Shown: positions 32,569 through 42,419, counted from the stretch's first letter. The stretch is DNA of 64,000 bases from Verrucomicrobiia bacterium (GCA_036405135.1 DASWYF010000002.1:1-64000), one strand, 5' to 3'. Notes: generated by a model from the sequence alone, not told the origin. A program made the numbers and translations.

Positions 32569-35500
32569 TTATTCCGACTGTTGTTTCAGGCGGAAGAACT
32601 GGCTGGTGGAGGTGTCGGTCGGGATGGAGATGTAGCTGGTCGTGTTCGTTACTGGTGTCCATGGGCCATTGGGTGAGGGGCTGGATTCCAGGGTGAAATC
32701 GGAAAGGTATGGGGACCAGTTCAGGAGCAGACTGCCGCCCTCAGATTTGACAGACAGCGGTGGCCCCAAAGGAGCCGTGATGCCATAGAATCCGCCCGAG
32801 CCGATATCCTGAGTAAAACGGGAATGACCCATTTGCAAGGTGGTGACAGGATCGGAGGTCCAGCCCAAGACGCCGGTGAACAGCAGTCGTCCTTTTGGGT
32901 CCAGAGTGAGACTGGCGATCACGTTAAGCCCATCTGCGGCGGGTCTCCACGCGTCCAGATAATCCCCATCTTTTGAAAAACGGACCAGCAACGATTCCAA
33001 ATGAGATGACGAGACGTCATTCAGCGGAAAAGTCTGTCCGCCGAGAGTGAGAATTCCTTCCGTTCCCAAGCCCAATATCATGTTTCCAGCAGCATCCAGT
33101 GTGACGGCGTGGGCTATTTCCAGCTTTCCCGGGCTGTCGATCAGGCGGTGCCAGGCCAGTGTGCCATCATTGTTCCACCGGATCACAACGATGCCGCCGC
33201 GATCTGCTTCGAGGGGGGGAAGGTCTGGCAGGGTGGTTTGCCCGGTGATGCTTTGAATCCAGACGACACCATGGACATCACAATCCATGGGAGTGATCAA
33301 ATGGAAGAAATGTTCAGGCAATACTTTGCACCAGCGCATCTGGCCGGAAGAATTGAAATGAGCGAGGAAGAGCGGTTTGTTCACTGCGGGCGGGACCGTA
33401 GTGCCGTCAGCGGCAATGAGTGAGTGAGAGTCTGAGCGGCGGCCGGAGATGAAGATGCTGTCATCCGGAGCCAAACGCAGGTTTTCGACACCGAGCCACA
33501 CCAGATTGGCGGAGGGACTGAGCAGTTTCTGGTGGCTCATAAGCTCGCCGGCGATCGAGAATTTGAGCAGATAGATGCCGCCACCGGTGATGGTGGAAGA
33601 ATTGATCGTAAAGTTCATTTCGCTGGAAGCCAGGACGCAGAGCTGGCCTTGCGAATTGACAGCGATGTCCGAGAAATGCACGGCTCCTCCGGTGGTGACG
33701 TGTTCCCACAGTTTGTTGCCGTTCTGATCGTAGCTCGCGATCCAGCCTTTGGTTGTGCTGGCAATACCATCGACGACGAAGCAAGTGCCAGCATCCGTGA
33801 TGACAGCTTTAGGGTTGTTTCCAGTGGAGGGAGTTCCGGCCATGAAGAAACGAGACGGGCTGTCTCCGATCTGGAGCAGACAGAAGGTCATGTTGGTTTC
33901 GCCATGAAGGTAGTATTCAGGCCCTCTAAATATAGGGGTGTAGGACAAACCCGCGACAACGTGATTTTTCCCGTTGGGAGAGAATCGTCCATCGATGCGA
34001 TAGAGCAGTTCTGTATTGATATGATCGGCAGTTCCGATGTCTGACAGCCGTGAAGGTGGCGTGAGGGTGAATCTGAACGGACCGGCAGAAATAGAACCAA
34101 ACTGGTTGCTGGCGATGAGGGTATAAGAGCTTAAATCTGCGGAACTGACATTGGTAAGTATGAGTGAGCTAAAGGAGGAGTTGGTAAGGGGCTCATCATC
34201 CTTGAACCAGTAAAATATCGTGTCTGCAGCGCCGTTCACGACTGGATTCAGATGCAGTGTGGAGCCGGTGGCGACGACCTGATTGGTCAGCGAACGAGCG
34301 TGAAATTCCGGAGCTGATGTCTGCAGAGAAGAGGCGAGGCTGGTGAAGGTGCTGTCAGATGTGGCAAAATCGGGATTAGTGAACAGGTAGCTTTTGCCTG
34401 TGGCGGTGATGTCCAAAGTTGCACAGCGGCCGGCGGAGGCGGTGCGGATCCAAAGCGGCGTTCCCACCGGACTCAATTTCAGCAGCATGGTCGGATAAAG
34501 TGTCAGATACTTTAGGTTTTGCTGGATGAGCTGGCCCGCCAAGACGCTTTGGTAATGGGTTGACATGGCGGTGTAGATATTCCCAGCCGCGTCGGCACGC
34601 AGATCTGTGGTTGAGAAGATGAAGTGGCCGGGATTGAAGTCCGTCTGCCAGAGTCGCGCGGTCAGATCTGAGGAAACGCAGGCGATGGTGATGCTGGAGT
34701 CGGTGTTGAACAATGGAGTTGCCAGGGGAAAGGAAATGTTTGCGCCAACATTCAATGTGCCTGCCCCGATGATTTGTAAAACAAGATCACCGGAAGTATT
34801 GCGCAGCAGGCCGGCTATCCCAGCGGAGATGTCGCTTTTGACATGGGTGGCGGATTGAACTGCACCGGAAGAGGCCAGGCGTACCAGAAGACTATGGGAG
34901 CGCATGCCATCGATGTCGTAGGTGGTGCTGTTAAAGGTGCCATCATCCATCCAGTTCACATAGCCGAGCAGGTCGCCTGCGGGTGTCTTTTGGAGAGAGC
35001 CAAGGAATGTGTAGTAAGGACTGCGGAATTGATGGTGCCAGACGAACTGGCCGGTATTTCCAATCTTCAACCAGAGGACATCCTGACCGGGGGAAGAGCT
35101 GATGAGTTCCGTCTCTTCGATTTTGAGCTTGCCGCGAAATTCCAGGCCGACGAGATACCCGTCGTCTTCTGGCAGGAAAAGAGTTTTCAGACTATCGAAC
35201 GGATGATCGGGGGTGAATTCCAGACGGCCTAAGCGGGAGAGCCGTTCCAACGTGCCGTCAGGTTTCAAAACGAGGGTGTAGAGGACAGCGGCATCAGTTT
35301 CCGCCGGGATGGTGGTACCCAGCAGGGTGACAGATTCAAATGCGTAATTGCTAAGGCAGATGTTGCCGTTGTCATCGGTGGACAATTTTGGCAGGGCATC
35401 CCCAACCATGCGCTGCAGCCAGAGCAGCTCACCTGCGGGCGTGTTCACGGCGATAAAAGTGCCACTGACAGGATGATGGCCGCTCACATGCGCGGAGCCG

Positions 35501-35712
35501 AACAAGGGCTCTGTTCCTTTATATTTGCCCGCGATGGCGATGTTTCCATCTGGCAAAATCTTGCAGTCAGTCAGGAGGGTGTTTTCGTTGGTGGAGATGG
35601 TGTGCTGCCAGCGAAGGTTGGGCGGAGTTTCCAAGGCGTGGCTGGTAATGGTGTAAAACGCCACAATGACGACTATGAGCAGCCAAAGCGATGATTTGAG
35701 ATAACGCCTCAT
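32569..35712 (-). CDS. Large secreted beta-propeller protein with Ig-like domain
   Basis: From the ATG at 35712 the product is 1047 residues; this start gives a signal peptide (MRRYLKSSLWLLIVVIVAFY..), whereas the frame open to 36075 has no plausible leader. Two long SBBP-like propeller halves (GNIAIAGKYKG, GNICLSNYAFES, GDLLGYVNW; later GTCFVVDGIAST, GRLLFTGVLGW) flank an Ig-like domain near 520-605 (HLNPVVNGAADTIFYWFKDD, SSADLSSYTLIASNQFGSIS). The C-terminus ends in LLLNWSPYLSDFTLESSP.. FFRLKQQ, a tail shared by many verrucomicrobial secreted proteins. Function unknown, probably surface or extracellular. Confidence 0.7.
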   Translation of the reverse strand: MRRYLKSSLWLLIVVIVAFYTITSHALETPPNLRWQHTISTNENTLLTDCKILPDGNIAIAGKYKGTEPLFGSAHVSGHHPVSGTFIAVNTPAGELLWLQRMVGDALPKLSTDDNGNICLSNYAFESVTLLGTTIPAETDAAVLYTLVLKPDGTLERLSRLGRLEFTPDHPFDSLKTLFLPEDDGYLVGLEFRGKLKIEETELISSSPGQDVLWLKIGNTGQFVWHHQFRSPYYTFLGSLQKTPAGDLLGYVNWMDDGTFNSTTYDIDGMRSHSLLVRLASSGAVQSATHVKSDISAGIAGLLRNTSGDLVLQIIGAGTLNVGANISFPLATPLFNTDSSITIACVSSDLTARLWQTDFNPGHFIFSTTDLRADAAGNIYTAMSTHYQSVLAGQLIQQNLKYLTLYPTMLLKLSPVGTPLWIRTASAGRCATLDITATGKSYLFTNPDFATSDSTFTSLASSLQTSAPEFHARSLTNQVVATGSTLHLNPVVNGAADTIFYWFKDDEPLTNSSFSSLILTNVSSADLSSYTLIASNQFGSISAGPFRFTLTPPSRLSDIGTADHINTELLYRIDGRFSPNGKNHVVAGLSYTPIFRGPEYYLHGETNMTFCLLQIGDSPSRFFMAGTPSTGNNPKAVITDAGTCFVVDGIASTTKGWIASYDQNGNKLWEHVTTGGAVHFSDIAVNSQGQLCVLASSEMNFTINSSTITGGGIYLLKFSIAGELMSHQKLLSPSANLVWLGVENLRLAPDDSIFISGRRSDSHSLIAADGTTVPPAVNKPLFLAHFNSSGQMRWCKVLPEHFFHLITPMDCDVHGVVWIQSITGQTTLPDLPPLEADRGGIVVIRWNNDGTLAWHRLIDSPGKLEIAHAVTLDAAGNMILGLGTEGILTLGGQTFPLNDVSSSHLESLLVRFSKDGDYLDAWRPAADGLNVIASLTLDPKGRLLFTGVLGWTSDPVTTLQMGHSRFTQDIGSGGFYGITAPLGPPLSVKSEGGSLLLNWSPYLSDFTLESSPSPNGPWTPVTNTTSYISIPTDTSTSQFFRLKQQSE

Positions 35713-36436
35713 GTCATGATACAACTGAGTGACCAGCTCGGTGACAGACGCCTGATTGGCCTCCAACACTGATTGGGAGAATTGAACTAGTTTTAAATGG
35801 GGGAAAGCAAATAGAAATACCAGCGGTAAAGGGGGTAAAAGCGAGTTACCTACGGTTGGTTCTATGGATGTGGTTGTAGGATAAGTGATTTGATCGATAT
35901 TGTAAATTTTAGCAAGATTGACGGTTTTCCTGTCTGGATTTGGTATTGTTTGCAGTGCTGACAACTCGCTGTCGGTAAAGGAAGAACATAGGTGTTTTAT
36001 TCTCAGTTTAAAGTTTTGAATTGAGGGCTGGAAACCGAAATTCCTGCTGGGTGATTCAATGGAATCGTTTGGCATCCTTATGGAACCAATAACAGAGGTG
36101 CGAGGTCAGAAGGGAAGGTGTTTTTAAACTTTGGAGTCTCTGCACATAGCGCGATTCAAGAAATACTGTGGCTGATTGGTGCGAGGATTTTTTGGGGTAG
36201 GGCGAGGCTTTGGCGAAGGAGCAAGTTCCAATGACCGTCAGTGACTGAGCTGTAACGAAGCCCTGACCCAAAAAGACCGCTCGATCCGTTCCTCAGACAA
36301 TCGGCTACAGCATTTCTTGAATCGCTCTAAATTCGGTAGCGTAGATGCGAGGAAAGGGCAGGGCTCGTCGGGAGGCCTGCCAATCAGGGGCACTTGCGCA
36401 ACCGCACCTCGTGCACTAGTGTCGCGAAAATTGGCC
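35713..36436. other. Long intergenic region upstream of divergent genes
   Basis: About 720 bp between two divergently transcribed genes, with below-average GC in its first half. I see no gene. A degenerate GGTAGGGCGAGGCT end lies at about 36195-36212 and a diverged partner (GGCAGGGCTCGTCGGGAGGC) near 36357-36381, so an old copy of the element next to purA may sit here. No convincing promoter pair or structured RNA was recognised. Confidence 0.45.
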
Positions 36437-37021
36437 ATGGCTGATACAACTCAGAAACCTTTCGGACCGACTGGCGATGCTTCACGGCATCGCACACTCG
36501 AAGATTTGGAAACCGGCCTGCTGGCCCTTCCCGTTGCACCGAAAGAAAGCGGACGAGTCACCTTCCTCATGCGCCGCGACGCCGACAAAACGCGGGTGAT
36601 TCTGGAGCGTACCATTCTCTCCCCCGAAGAAGGCCTGCCCGATGATAATTGGGGCCGCAATCCCGATCGCCTGCCCGATGCCCAACTGGCCGTGATGCGC
36701 CACGACGTCGCGGAACTCATCGCCAACGGCCAATCGCTCACCCTCTTCGGCGACAGCCTGTTCGTGGACCTGGATATCACAGCGGAGAATTTGCCCACCG
36801 GCACCCGCATCCGCGTAGGCAAAGCGCTCATCGAAGTCACGCCCATGCCACATGACGGCTGCGCCAAGTTCAACGCCCGCTTCGGCAATGGCGCGCTGAA
36901 ATTCGTGGCGGCCAAGGCAACGCGCAATCAGAACCGGCGTGGGATTTATTGGCGAGTGGTGGAAGCGGGAGAAGTAGCAGTCAACTCCACGATACATGTG
37001 ATTCGTCCTACGCAGACGTAA
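36437..37021 (+). CDS. MOSC-domain-like protein
   Basis: From the ATG at 36437 the product has 194 residues (an upstream frame reaches 36317 through repeat-like sequence). The late motif PMPHDGCAKFNARFGNGALKF fits the MOSC pattern (C-x-K-F-x-x-R-F-G), the sulfur-carrier Cys region of molybdenum-cofactor sulfurase C-terminal domains. RPTQT closes the protein. MOSC proteins are predicted to handle sulfur or molybdenum cofactor. Its stop codon abuts that of the convergent DUF1963 gene. Confidence 0.65.
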   Translation: MADTTQKPFGPTGDASRHRTLEDLETGLLALPVAPKESGRVTFLMRRDADKTRVILERTILSPEEGLPDDNWGRNPDRLPDAQLAVMRHDVAELIANGQSLTLFGDSLFVDLDITAENLPTGTRIRVGKALIEVTPMPHDGCAKFNARFGNGALKFVAAKATRNQNRRGIYWRVVEAGEVAVNSTIHVIRPTQT

Positions 37022-37825
37022 TTATCCACATTGCCAGAAGAAAAGCCCTTCGGGCACTCCGTCCGTCATTTTCAGAAAAACATAACCGATACCGCCATCA
37101 CCGAAATTTGGGCCCTGAGCCCAATGAGTTCTTCCTTCAAAGTGTTTTTCATCTTCATGAACCGGGCTGGCCGGCTTATCAGTTACCCCAAATACAGAAC
37201 CGAAAACTTTCCAGCCGATCCCTTTAGTGGTGGCAGTTTGAGATTTAGCAGGCGGTTGATAGAAACTATACGTGCTATCCAATTGCCCAACGAACCGCCA
37301 CGGAGCTCTAGGACCTTCATCCGGACTCTGTATCCATGATGGAACACCACCCAATCGTGCTCCAGTAGTGCACTTGCCAACAACTTCCTCTGGAAGTTTA
37401 AGATAAGTTTTATCCTCAAAGAAATGACCGGCTAAATTTGGATCTATGTCATCCTCTTTCTCAATCCATCTTGCGACTCGTACTTCCAGCATCGGTTCAA
37501 AACTGTCAGGAGGAAGTGGAGTAACAGATTGCAGAAGTTCTTCAGGCTCTAATACGAAACAGGCATTCGCACCGGAAATAGCACTCCAAGTTTCACAAGC
37601 ACCGGGATCATGATCGCATTGAAAAACAAATAGAACTCTACCTGCCCGACCTAAATCCAAACGCAGCGGATGATGCTCGAACTGCGCGAGCAAGGATTGC
37701 GGTTTCCCACAATCCTTGCATAAAGGCCATTTTGCCGCAGGCAATCCCCACGGCACACCGCCGAGTTTTTCACTCTGGCGAGATTCTTCGTCGGCCAGTC
37801 TGATGTCCGGGACGAAGTAGCGCAT
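37022..37825 (-). CDS. DUF1963 (YwqG-like) protein
   Basis: A 267-residue soluble protein. KLGGVPWGLP, WPLCKDCGKPQSLLAQF, LGGVPSWIQSPDEGP, FVGQLDS and the C-terminal FGDGGIGYVFLK match the recurring GG-x-P-x-W, L-x-F-x-x-Q and D-x-G-x-x-Y pattern of DUF1963/YwqG proteins, with a C-x2-C that could bind metal. The function of the family is unknown; many members lie near toxin or immunity loci, but none is seen here. The upstream Gfo/Idh/MocA gene ends 5 nt before its start, so they are probably in one operon. Confidence 0.75.
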   Translation of the reverse strand: MRYFVPDIRLADEESRQSEKLGGVPWGLPAAKWPLCKDCGKPQSLLAQFEHHPLRLDLGRAGRVLFVFQCDHDPGACETWSAISGANACFVLEPEELLQSVTPLPPDSFEPMLEVRVARWIEKEDDIDPNLAGHFFEDKTYLKLPEEVVGKCTTGARLGGVPSWIQSPDEGPRAPWRFVGQLDSTYSFYQPPAKSQTATTKGIGWKVFGSVFGVTDKPASPVHEDEKHFEGRTHWAQGPNFGDGGIGYVFLKMTDGVPEGLFFWQCG

Positions 37826-37830
37826 GGAAT

Positions 37831-38991
37831 CTATCTCCTGAACGACTGCGAGAAATCCTCGTTCACCACTTCCACGACTTTCTTCTCGAACTTCGAGTTC
37901 GCGATCAGTTCATTCAGCTTCGCTTCATACGCTGCGCTGTCCATCGGCAGTTCCACCGTCTGGCCGATGAGCGAGGAGTAGAGCATCACGTTCGCGAGCT
38001 CGATTGAGCCGAGGCCCTCTTCACCCGCGCAGTTCAGCGGCGTGCCATCGAGGATGGCCTCCACAAAATTCGTCATGAGCGCGGCATGCGGCACATCCGC
38101 GTTACCGAACGGGATCGACACATTCCACACATCAGGCTTCGCGAAACCGATCTTCGACGTCTTGTTCCATTCGTCAGCCGGAACTTCGTTGCGCGTGAAG
38201 GTCAGCTTACCATCCTCCAGGACGAGACGGCCTTTCGTGCCGGCGATCTCGAAACGATTCGTGCCCGGCAATTCACCCGTGGAACTGACGAACACGCCCG
38301 TCGCTTTGTTCGGCCATTCCAAGAACACCGTCACGTTGTCCTCCACCTCGATATTGTGGAAACGACCGAGCTGGCAGAAGCCGCGCACGCTCTTCGGTGC
38401 ACCGAGCAACCAGTAAAGCGTATCGAGCTGGTGCAGGCATTGATTGATCAAGACACCCCCACCCTCACCCTTCCACGTCGCGCGCCAACCGCCGCTGGAG
38501 TAGTAGGCATCACTGCGGAACCAGTCCGTGATGATCCAGTTCACGCGGATGATCGTGCCCATCTCGCCATCTTGGATCATCTTGCGGATCTTCGCGTAAC
38601 GCGGCTCCGCGCGCATCTGGAACATCGCGGCGAACTTCACTTTCGGATTCGCCTTCGCCGTCGCGATGAGCCGTTCCGCATCCGCCTTATGCGCCGAGAT
38701 CGGTTTCTCCACCATCACATGCACGCCTGCGTTGATGGCTGAGATGCCGAGCGTCGTGTGCTGGTAATGCGGCGTGGCGATGAGCACCGCGTCTACCTTG
38801 CCGGACTTGATGAGCGCTTCGCCGTCACCGAAGATCTCCACGCCCTTCGCCTTGTAGGCATCGAGTTTTCCGGGCGAGGTGCTGCACACGGCGGTAAGTT
38901 CCGCCCGCTTCACTTTGCCCGCCAGCAAGTAGTCTGCGTGATACTTGCCCATGTTTCCCATGCCGATGATGCCGACGCGAACTTTGCTCAT
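37831..38991 (-). CDS. Gfo/Idh/MocA-family oxidoreductase
   Basis: A 386-residue NAD(P)-dependent dehydrogenase from the ATG at 38991. The Rossmann motif GIIGMGNMGKYHADYL opens the protein, the E-K-P-x-x motif reads VMVEKPISAHK (about 95), and the substrate-binding C-terminal domain contains GGVLINQCLHQLDTLYWLLG with the conserved His near residue 180. The family acts on sugars and inositols, and the substrate here is unclear. An upstream open frame to 39072 lacks a good start. Confidence 0.88.
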   Translation of the reverse strand: MSKVRVGIIGMGNMGKYHADYLLAGKVKRAELTAVCSTSPGKLDAYKAKGVEIFGDGEALIKSGKVDAVLIATPHYQHTTLGISAINAGVHVMVEKPISAHKADAERLIATAKANPKVKFAAMFQMRAEPRYAKIRKMIQDGEMGTIIRVNWIITDWFRSDAYYSSGGWRATWKGEGGGVLINQCLHQLDTLYWLLGAPKSVRGFCQLGRFHNIEVEDNVTVFLEWPNKATGVFVSSTGELPGTNRFEIAGTKGRLVLEDGKLTFTRNEVPADEWNKTSKIGFAKPDVWNVSIPFGNADVPHAALMTNFVEAILDGTPLNCAGEEGLGSIELANVMLYSSLIGQTVELPMDSAAYEAKLNELIANSKFEKKVVEVVNEDFSQSFRR

Positions 38992-39125
38992 GATCGTAAA
39001 AATCGAATGCTTCAGTTGAGCCGCCAGTATCGCTTCCCGGGAAAAAGCGGGGCAAGCGGATTCTTTTGCCAATCGACCTCATTCCACTGCTTTTCAATCT
39101 CTTAAATCCATGCCACCATGAACCC

Positions 39126-39767
39126 ATGTCGCACCCTCCGTCAGCAGCTATGACCGTGTTTCAAGCCACGTGGCGCTTCACCATCACCAGCCTGGTGGTT
39201 TTCGGTTTGTGGGCTTTGGGCGGAAGTTGGTTTTATAAAAACCTCGGTGAAGGAGGTTTTTACCTCGTTTGCGCCATCGTCTTCATCGGGCTTTCCGGCT
39301 TGCTGCTTCATGGTTTGGTTGCACATCGCATCACGTTGGCGAAGTTTTACAGCGCCTTCACTCTCGCTTTCATGACCTACTCCATTCTCTGGTCTGCCGC
39401 GTGGTTTATCTTGCGTGGCAAAACCGGTGAATGGGTTGGTTCCATCATCGGCCCTGCTGCACTCGCCGCTTTGCTTTTGCGCCAAACGAACACTCATCCC
39501 GCCAGCATTCTTCTTCTCTTCGGTGTGATCGTGCTTCACTCCCTCGGTTACTTCGCCGGTGATAGCTTGTATCATTGGGTCAAGAGTCCTTCAGGAATTG
39601 AAACACTTTCTTCCCTTTCCAAAACCGACCGCTTCAAACTCGGCGCAATGCTCTGGGGTTTCGCTTACGGTCTCGGCCTCGGCAGTGCCTTAGGTTTGAT
39701 CCTCCACCAGATCGCCACGCAACCTCCGCGCGAGAAACTCCCTCCCGCCAGCCCTTTAACCACTTGA
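39126..39767 (+). CDS. Integral membrane protein of unknown function
   Basis: About 213 residues from the ATG at 39126, with another ATG at 39150. Five to six hydrophobic segments are evident (ITSLVVFGLWALGGSWF, FYLVCAIVFIGLSGLLLHG, FTLAFMTYSILWSAAWFIL, SIIGPAALAALLL, ILLLFGVIVLHSLGYFAGDS, LGLGSALGLILH). The loop LHGLVAHRITLAKFY resembles that of some YrhK-like or DUF-type small transporters, without a firm match. The amidohydrolase starts 3 nt after its stop, so they are likely in one operon. Confidence 0.6.
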   Translation: MSHPPSAAMTVFQATWRFTITSLVVFGLWALGGSWFYKNLGEGGFYLVCAIVFIGLSGLLLHGLVAHRITLAKFYSAFTLAFMTYSILWSAAWFILRGKTGEWVGSIIGPAALAALLLRQTNTHPASILLLFGVIVLHSLGYFAGDSLYHWVKSPSGIETLSSLSKTDRFKLGAMLWGFAYGLGLGSALGLILHQIATQPPREKLPPASPLTT

Positions 39768-39770
39768 GCC

Positions 39771-41486
39771 ATGGCCCGTTTACTCATCCTCGCCACACTT
39801 CTGTTGCACCTAAGCGCCTTCGCCCAGAGCAACGTTCCCGACATCATCTTCTACGGCGGCAAGGTCGTGACCGTCGATGCGAAGTTCACCGTCACCGAAG
39901 CCCTCGCCATCAAGCAGGGCAAGATCCTCGCCGTGGGTGATAACGACGACGTCCTCCCGCTCGGCAAGCCCGGCACCAAGCTCATCGATCTCCACGGCAA
40001 GATGCTCCTGCCCGGCCTCATCGATTCCCACGTGCATCCCGCCGCCGCGATGACCGAGTTCGATCACCTCATCCCGGACATGGAGACCATTCAGGACGTG
40101 CTCGATTACTTCGCTGCTCGCGCGAAGATCGTTCCCGCAGGCGAATGGCTCGAACTCCAACAAGTCTTCATCACGCGCCTGCAAGAGCAGCGTTATCCCA
40201 CTCGTGAGGAACTCGACCGCGTCGCACCGAAACATCCCATCTACTTCCGCACCGGTCCCGATGCCATGCTCAACACCCTCGCACTCAAGCTCAGCGGCAT
40301 CGATCGCGATTTCACCGTGAAGGACGGAGGCCCCGGTTACCTTGAAAAGGATGCTCAAGGCGAACCCACTGGACTCCTGCGCGGCATCACGCGTTATGCG
40401 AAGGTAAAGTCCTCCGGCAAATCGCCTACCGAGGCCGACACCTATTCGCGCACCCGCGAACTCTTTCGCGGCTACAACGAAATCGGCATCACCGCCGTGG
40501 GCGATCGCGGCGCGAACCAAGCCTCCCTCGATCGTTACCAACAGATGCGTGATCAGGGCGATCTCTCCGTGCGACTCGCCCTCTCGCACACGTTCCCCAC
40601 CATCGGTTCCATGGAGAAGATTCTCGCAGCCATCGACCAGATCGGCATGCATCCCTTGCGGAAAGACGATCCGTGGGTTCACCTCATCGGCACGAAGATT
40701 TGGCTCGATGGCGGCATGCTCACCGGCAGCGCCTACATGCTCCAGCCTTGGGGCAAGAGCGAGATGTATGGCATCACCGATGCCGCATATAAAGGCGTGC
40801 TCAACGTCCCCCGCGATCAACTCCTGAAGATGGTCCAGCGCGCCGCGCAACACGGCCTGCAATTCACCGCTCACTCCGTCGGCGATGGCGCTGTCGAGAC
40901 CCTCATGAGCGTTTACGAAGAGGTGAACAAAGAGAAAACGATCAAAGACCTCCGCCTCTGCGTCACCCACTCGAACTTCATGACCCACGACGCCATCGCG
41001 AAAGCCGCCCAGCTCGGCGTCGTCGTGGATATCCAGCCCGCCTGGCTTTACCTCGATACCCGCACCCTCGTGAAACAATTCGGCTACGATCGCCTCCGCT
41101 ATTTCCAACCCCTCAGCAGCCTCTTCGCTGCGGGCGTCATCGCGGGTGGCGGCTCCGATCACATGCAAAAGATCGGCTCCCTGCGCTCCATCAATCCCTA
41201 CAATCCCTTCCTCGGTATGTGGACCACCATCACCCGTTCAGCCAAGTGGTATGACGGCCAGCTCCACCCCGAAGAAGCTTTGACCCGCGAGCAAGCCATC
41301 CAATTCTACACCCGCAACAACGCCCACCTCCTCTTCTGGGAAGACGAGATCGGCTCCCTCGAACCCGGCAAACGCGCCGACTTCATCGTAGTCGACCGCG
41401 ACCTCCTCACGTGCCCCATCAACGACCTGAAAGACACTCAAGTCTTGCAAACGTGGGTCGAAGGCAAGCAAGTATATAAGAAGTAA
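39771..41486 (+). CDS. Secreted amidohydrolase, YtcJ-like
   Basis: A 571-residue metal-dependent hydrolase with a signal peptide (cleavage near AFAQS). GKMLLPGLIDSHVHP holds the first metal ligands (H-x-H), HGLQFTAHSVGDGA the later His, and GVIAGGGSDHMQK the late Asp ligand; GSLEPGKRADFIVVDRD closes the small beta domain, as in YtcJ-type enzymes. The length matches the 540-600 residues usual for the family. The substrate is unknown; relatives hydrolyse amides and hydantoin-like rings. Codon use is distinctly C-rich compared with the neighbouring genes. Confidence 0.85.
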   Translation: MARLLILATLLLHLSAFAQSNVPDIIFYGGKVVTVDAKFTVTEALAIKQGKILAVGDNDDVLPLGKPGTKLIDLHGKMLLPGLIDSHVHPAAAMTEFDHLIPDMETIQDVLDYFAARAKIVPAGEWLELQQVFITRLQEQRYPTREELDRVAPKHPIYFRTGPDAMLNTLALKLSGIDRDFTVKDGGPGYLEKDAQGEPTGLLRGITRYAKVKSSGKSPTEADTYSRTRELFRGYNEIGITAVGDRGANQASLDRYQQMRDQGDLSVRLALSHTFPTIGSMEKILAAIDQIGMHPLRKDDPWVHLIGTKIWLDGGMLTGSAYMLQPWGKSEMYGITDAAYKGVLNVPRDQLLKMVQRAAQHGLQFTAHSVGDGAVETLMSVYEEVNKEKTIKDLRLCVTHSNFMTHDAIAKAAQLGVVVDIQPAWLYLDTRTLVKQFGYDRLRYFQPLSSLFAAGVIAGGGSDHMQKIGSLRSINPYNPFLGMWTTITRSAKWYDGQLHPEEALTREQAIQFYTRNNAHLLFWEDEIGSLEPGKRADFIVVDRDLLTCPINDLKDTQVLQTWVEGKQVYKK

Positions 41487-41518
41487 CCGGTTCAAAGGCC
41501 GACACAAGGAACACGCAC

Positions 41519-42247
41519 ATGCCCACACCACCGCCACTTCCGCCCTCACCACAACCGCCGCCGTTATCCGTAAAAACACCTTCGTCCAAGAGCAAATGGG
41601 TGAAGATCCAGATCGCGTTCTTCACCATCGCCTTTCTCTTCGCCGCCTTCATCGGCTATCGCGCAGTGCAGTTCAGAGCTTATATGCAAAATAATTCGCT
41701 GGCCAAAGACCCCGGGGCCGAAGCGATCTCTGAGGCCGCCAAACTAATCATGAGCTCCCGACAAGGCATCGCCCACGGCAACACACCGGAAGCCAAGTCT
41801 CTCGCCGAAGAACTCTCGCAAATGATGAAACAAGCCCGGCAAGAAGTCTTCACCGGCGGCAACCCTGATTCCATCGATATGAAGCTGCTGACCAAAGGCG
41901 AGTTCATCGTCTTCTGCCAGCTGAACCAGGATTCTTGCATCTTCCTCATCCACGTGCCGGAGATGAAACGCTATGAGACAGAAGCCAGAAAAGAACTCGT
42001 CAATATCGCCTACGTCTCGGCTGCCAGCATCATGGATAAAGCAGGCAAGCGGGACGTACGGAAACTCGGCGTCGCCACCCGTGGCAGCATTTTGTTCGAT
42101 AGCGCCATTTTAGGTGACTATGAACACAAAAGCGGCAACCCCTTCAAAGGCATGAACAAAGTGGCGGAAGTCGGGGTGATGATACCCAGCTTCAACCCCT
42201 ATTTTGCACCAACCACCAATCAACCTGCGAAACTGTCGCCACCTTGA
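41519..42247 (+). CDS. Single-pass membrane protein with Pro-rich N-terminus
   Basis: A 242-residue protein. A Pro-rich cytoplasmic tail of about 20 residues (PTPPPLPPSPQPPPL) precedes one transmembrane segment (about 33-50, IQIAFFTIAFLFAAFIGYRA). The remaining 190 residues lie outside, without a recognised domain but with a helical region (AEELSQMMKQARQEV) and a beta region (GEFIVFCQLNQDSCIFLIHV). The gene starts 32 nt after the amidohydrolase stop on the same strand. Confidence 0.55.
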   Translation: MPTPPPLPPSPQPPPLSVKTPSSKSKWVKIQIAFFTIAFLFAAFIGYRAVQFRAYMQNNSLAKDPGAEAISEAAKLIMSSRQGIAHGNTPEAKSLAEELSQMMKQARQEVFTGGNPDSIDMKLLTKGEFIVFCQLNQDSCIFLIHVPEMKRYETEARKELVNIAYVSAASIMDKAGKRDVRKLGVATRGSILFDSAILGDYEHKSGNPFKGMNKVAEVGVMIPSFNPYFAPTTNQPAKLSPP

Positions 42248-42382
42248 TAAAGTCCTATTTTAGAGACCTATCAATCCCATTACCCCTCTCTGAACATTCA
42301 AAAGTTGAGCATTGGAAGTTTACCCCGCTTTGAGGTTCCCCCGAAGTAGTGGACAGAGGGGGGCAAGTGATAGGAGAAAGAG

Positions 42383-42419
42383 TAGGGCAAGATGAGCACG
42401 CTCACAGCCTCGCCCTACC
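42383..42419. repeat. Hairpin of the GGTAGGGCGAGGCT family supplying a stop codon
   Basis: On the minus strand GTAGGGC pairs with GCCCTAC and an inner TGAGC pairs with GCTCA, giving a two-level hairpin. The SGNH hydrolase stop TAG (42415-42417) is the TAG inside this GGTAGGGCGAGGCT string, so the element itself ends the gene. Confidence 0.7.

Noticed and set aside
39810-41168. A 452-codon open frame opposite the amidohydrolase
   Set aside because: Antisense shadow caused by C-rich third positions in the real gene; composition is unnatural and no motif is seen.
42335-42360. IS3-family end (CCCCCGAAGTAGTGGACAG)
   Set aside because: Resembles an IS3-type terminus but has no transposase or second end; too short to call.
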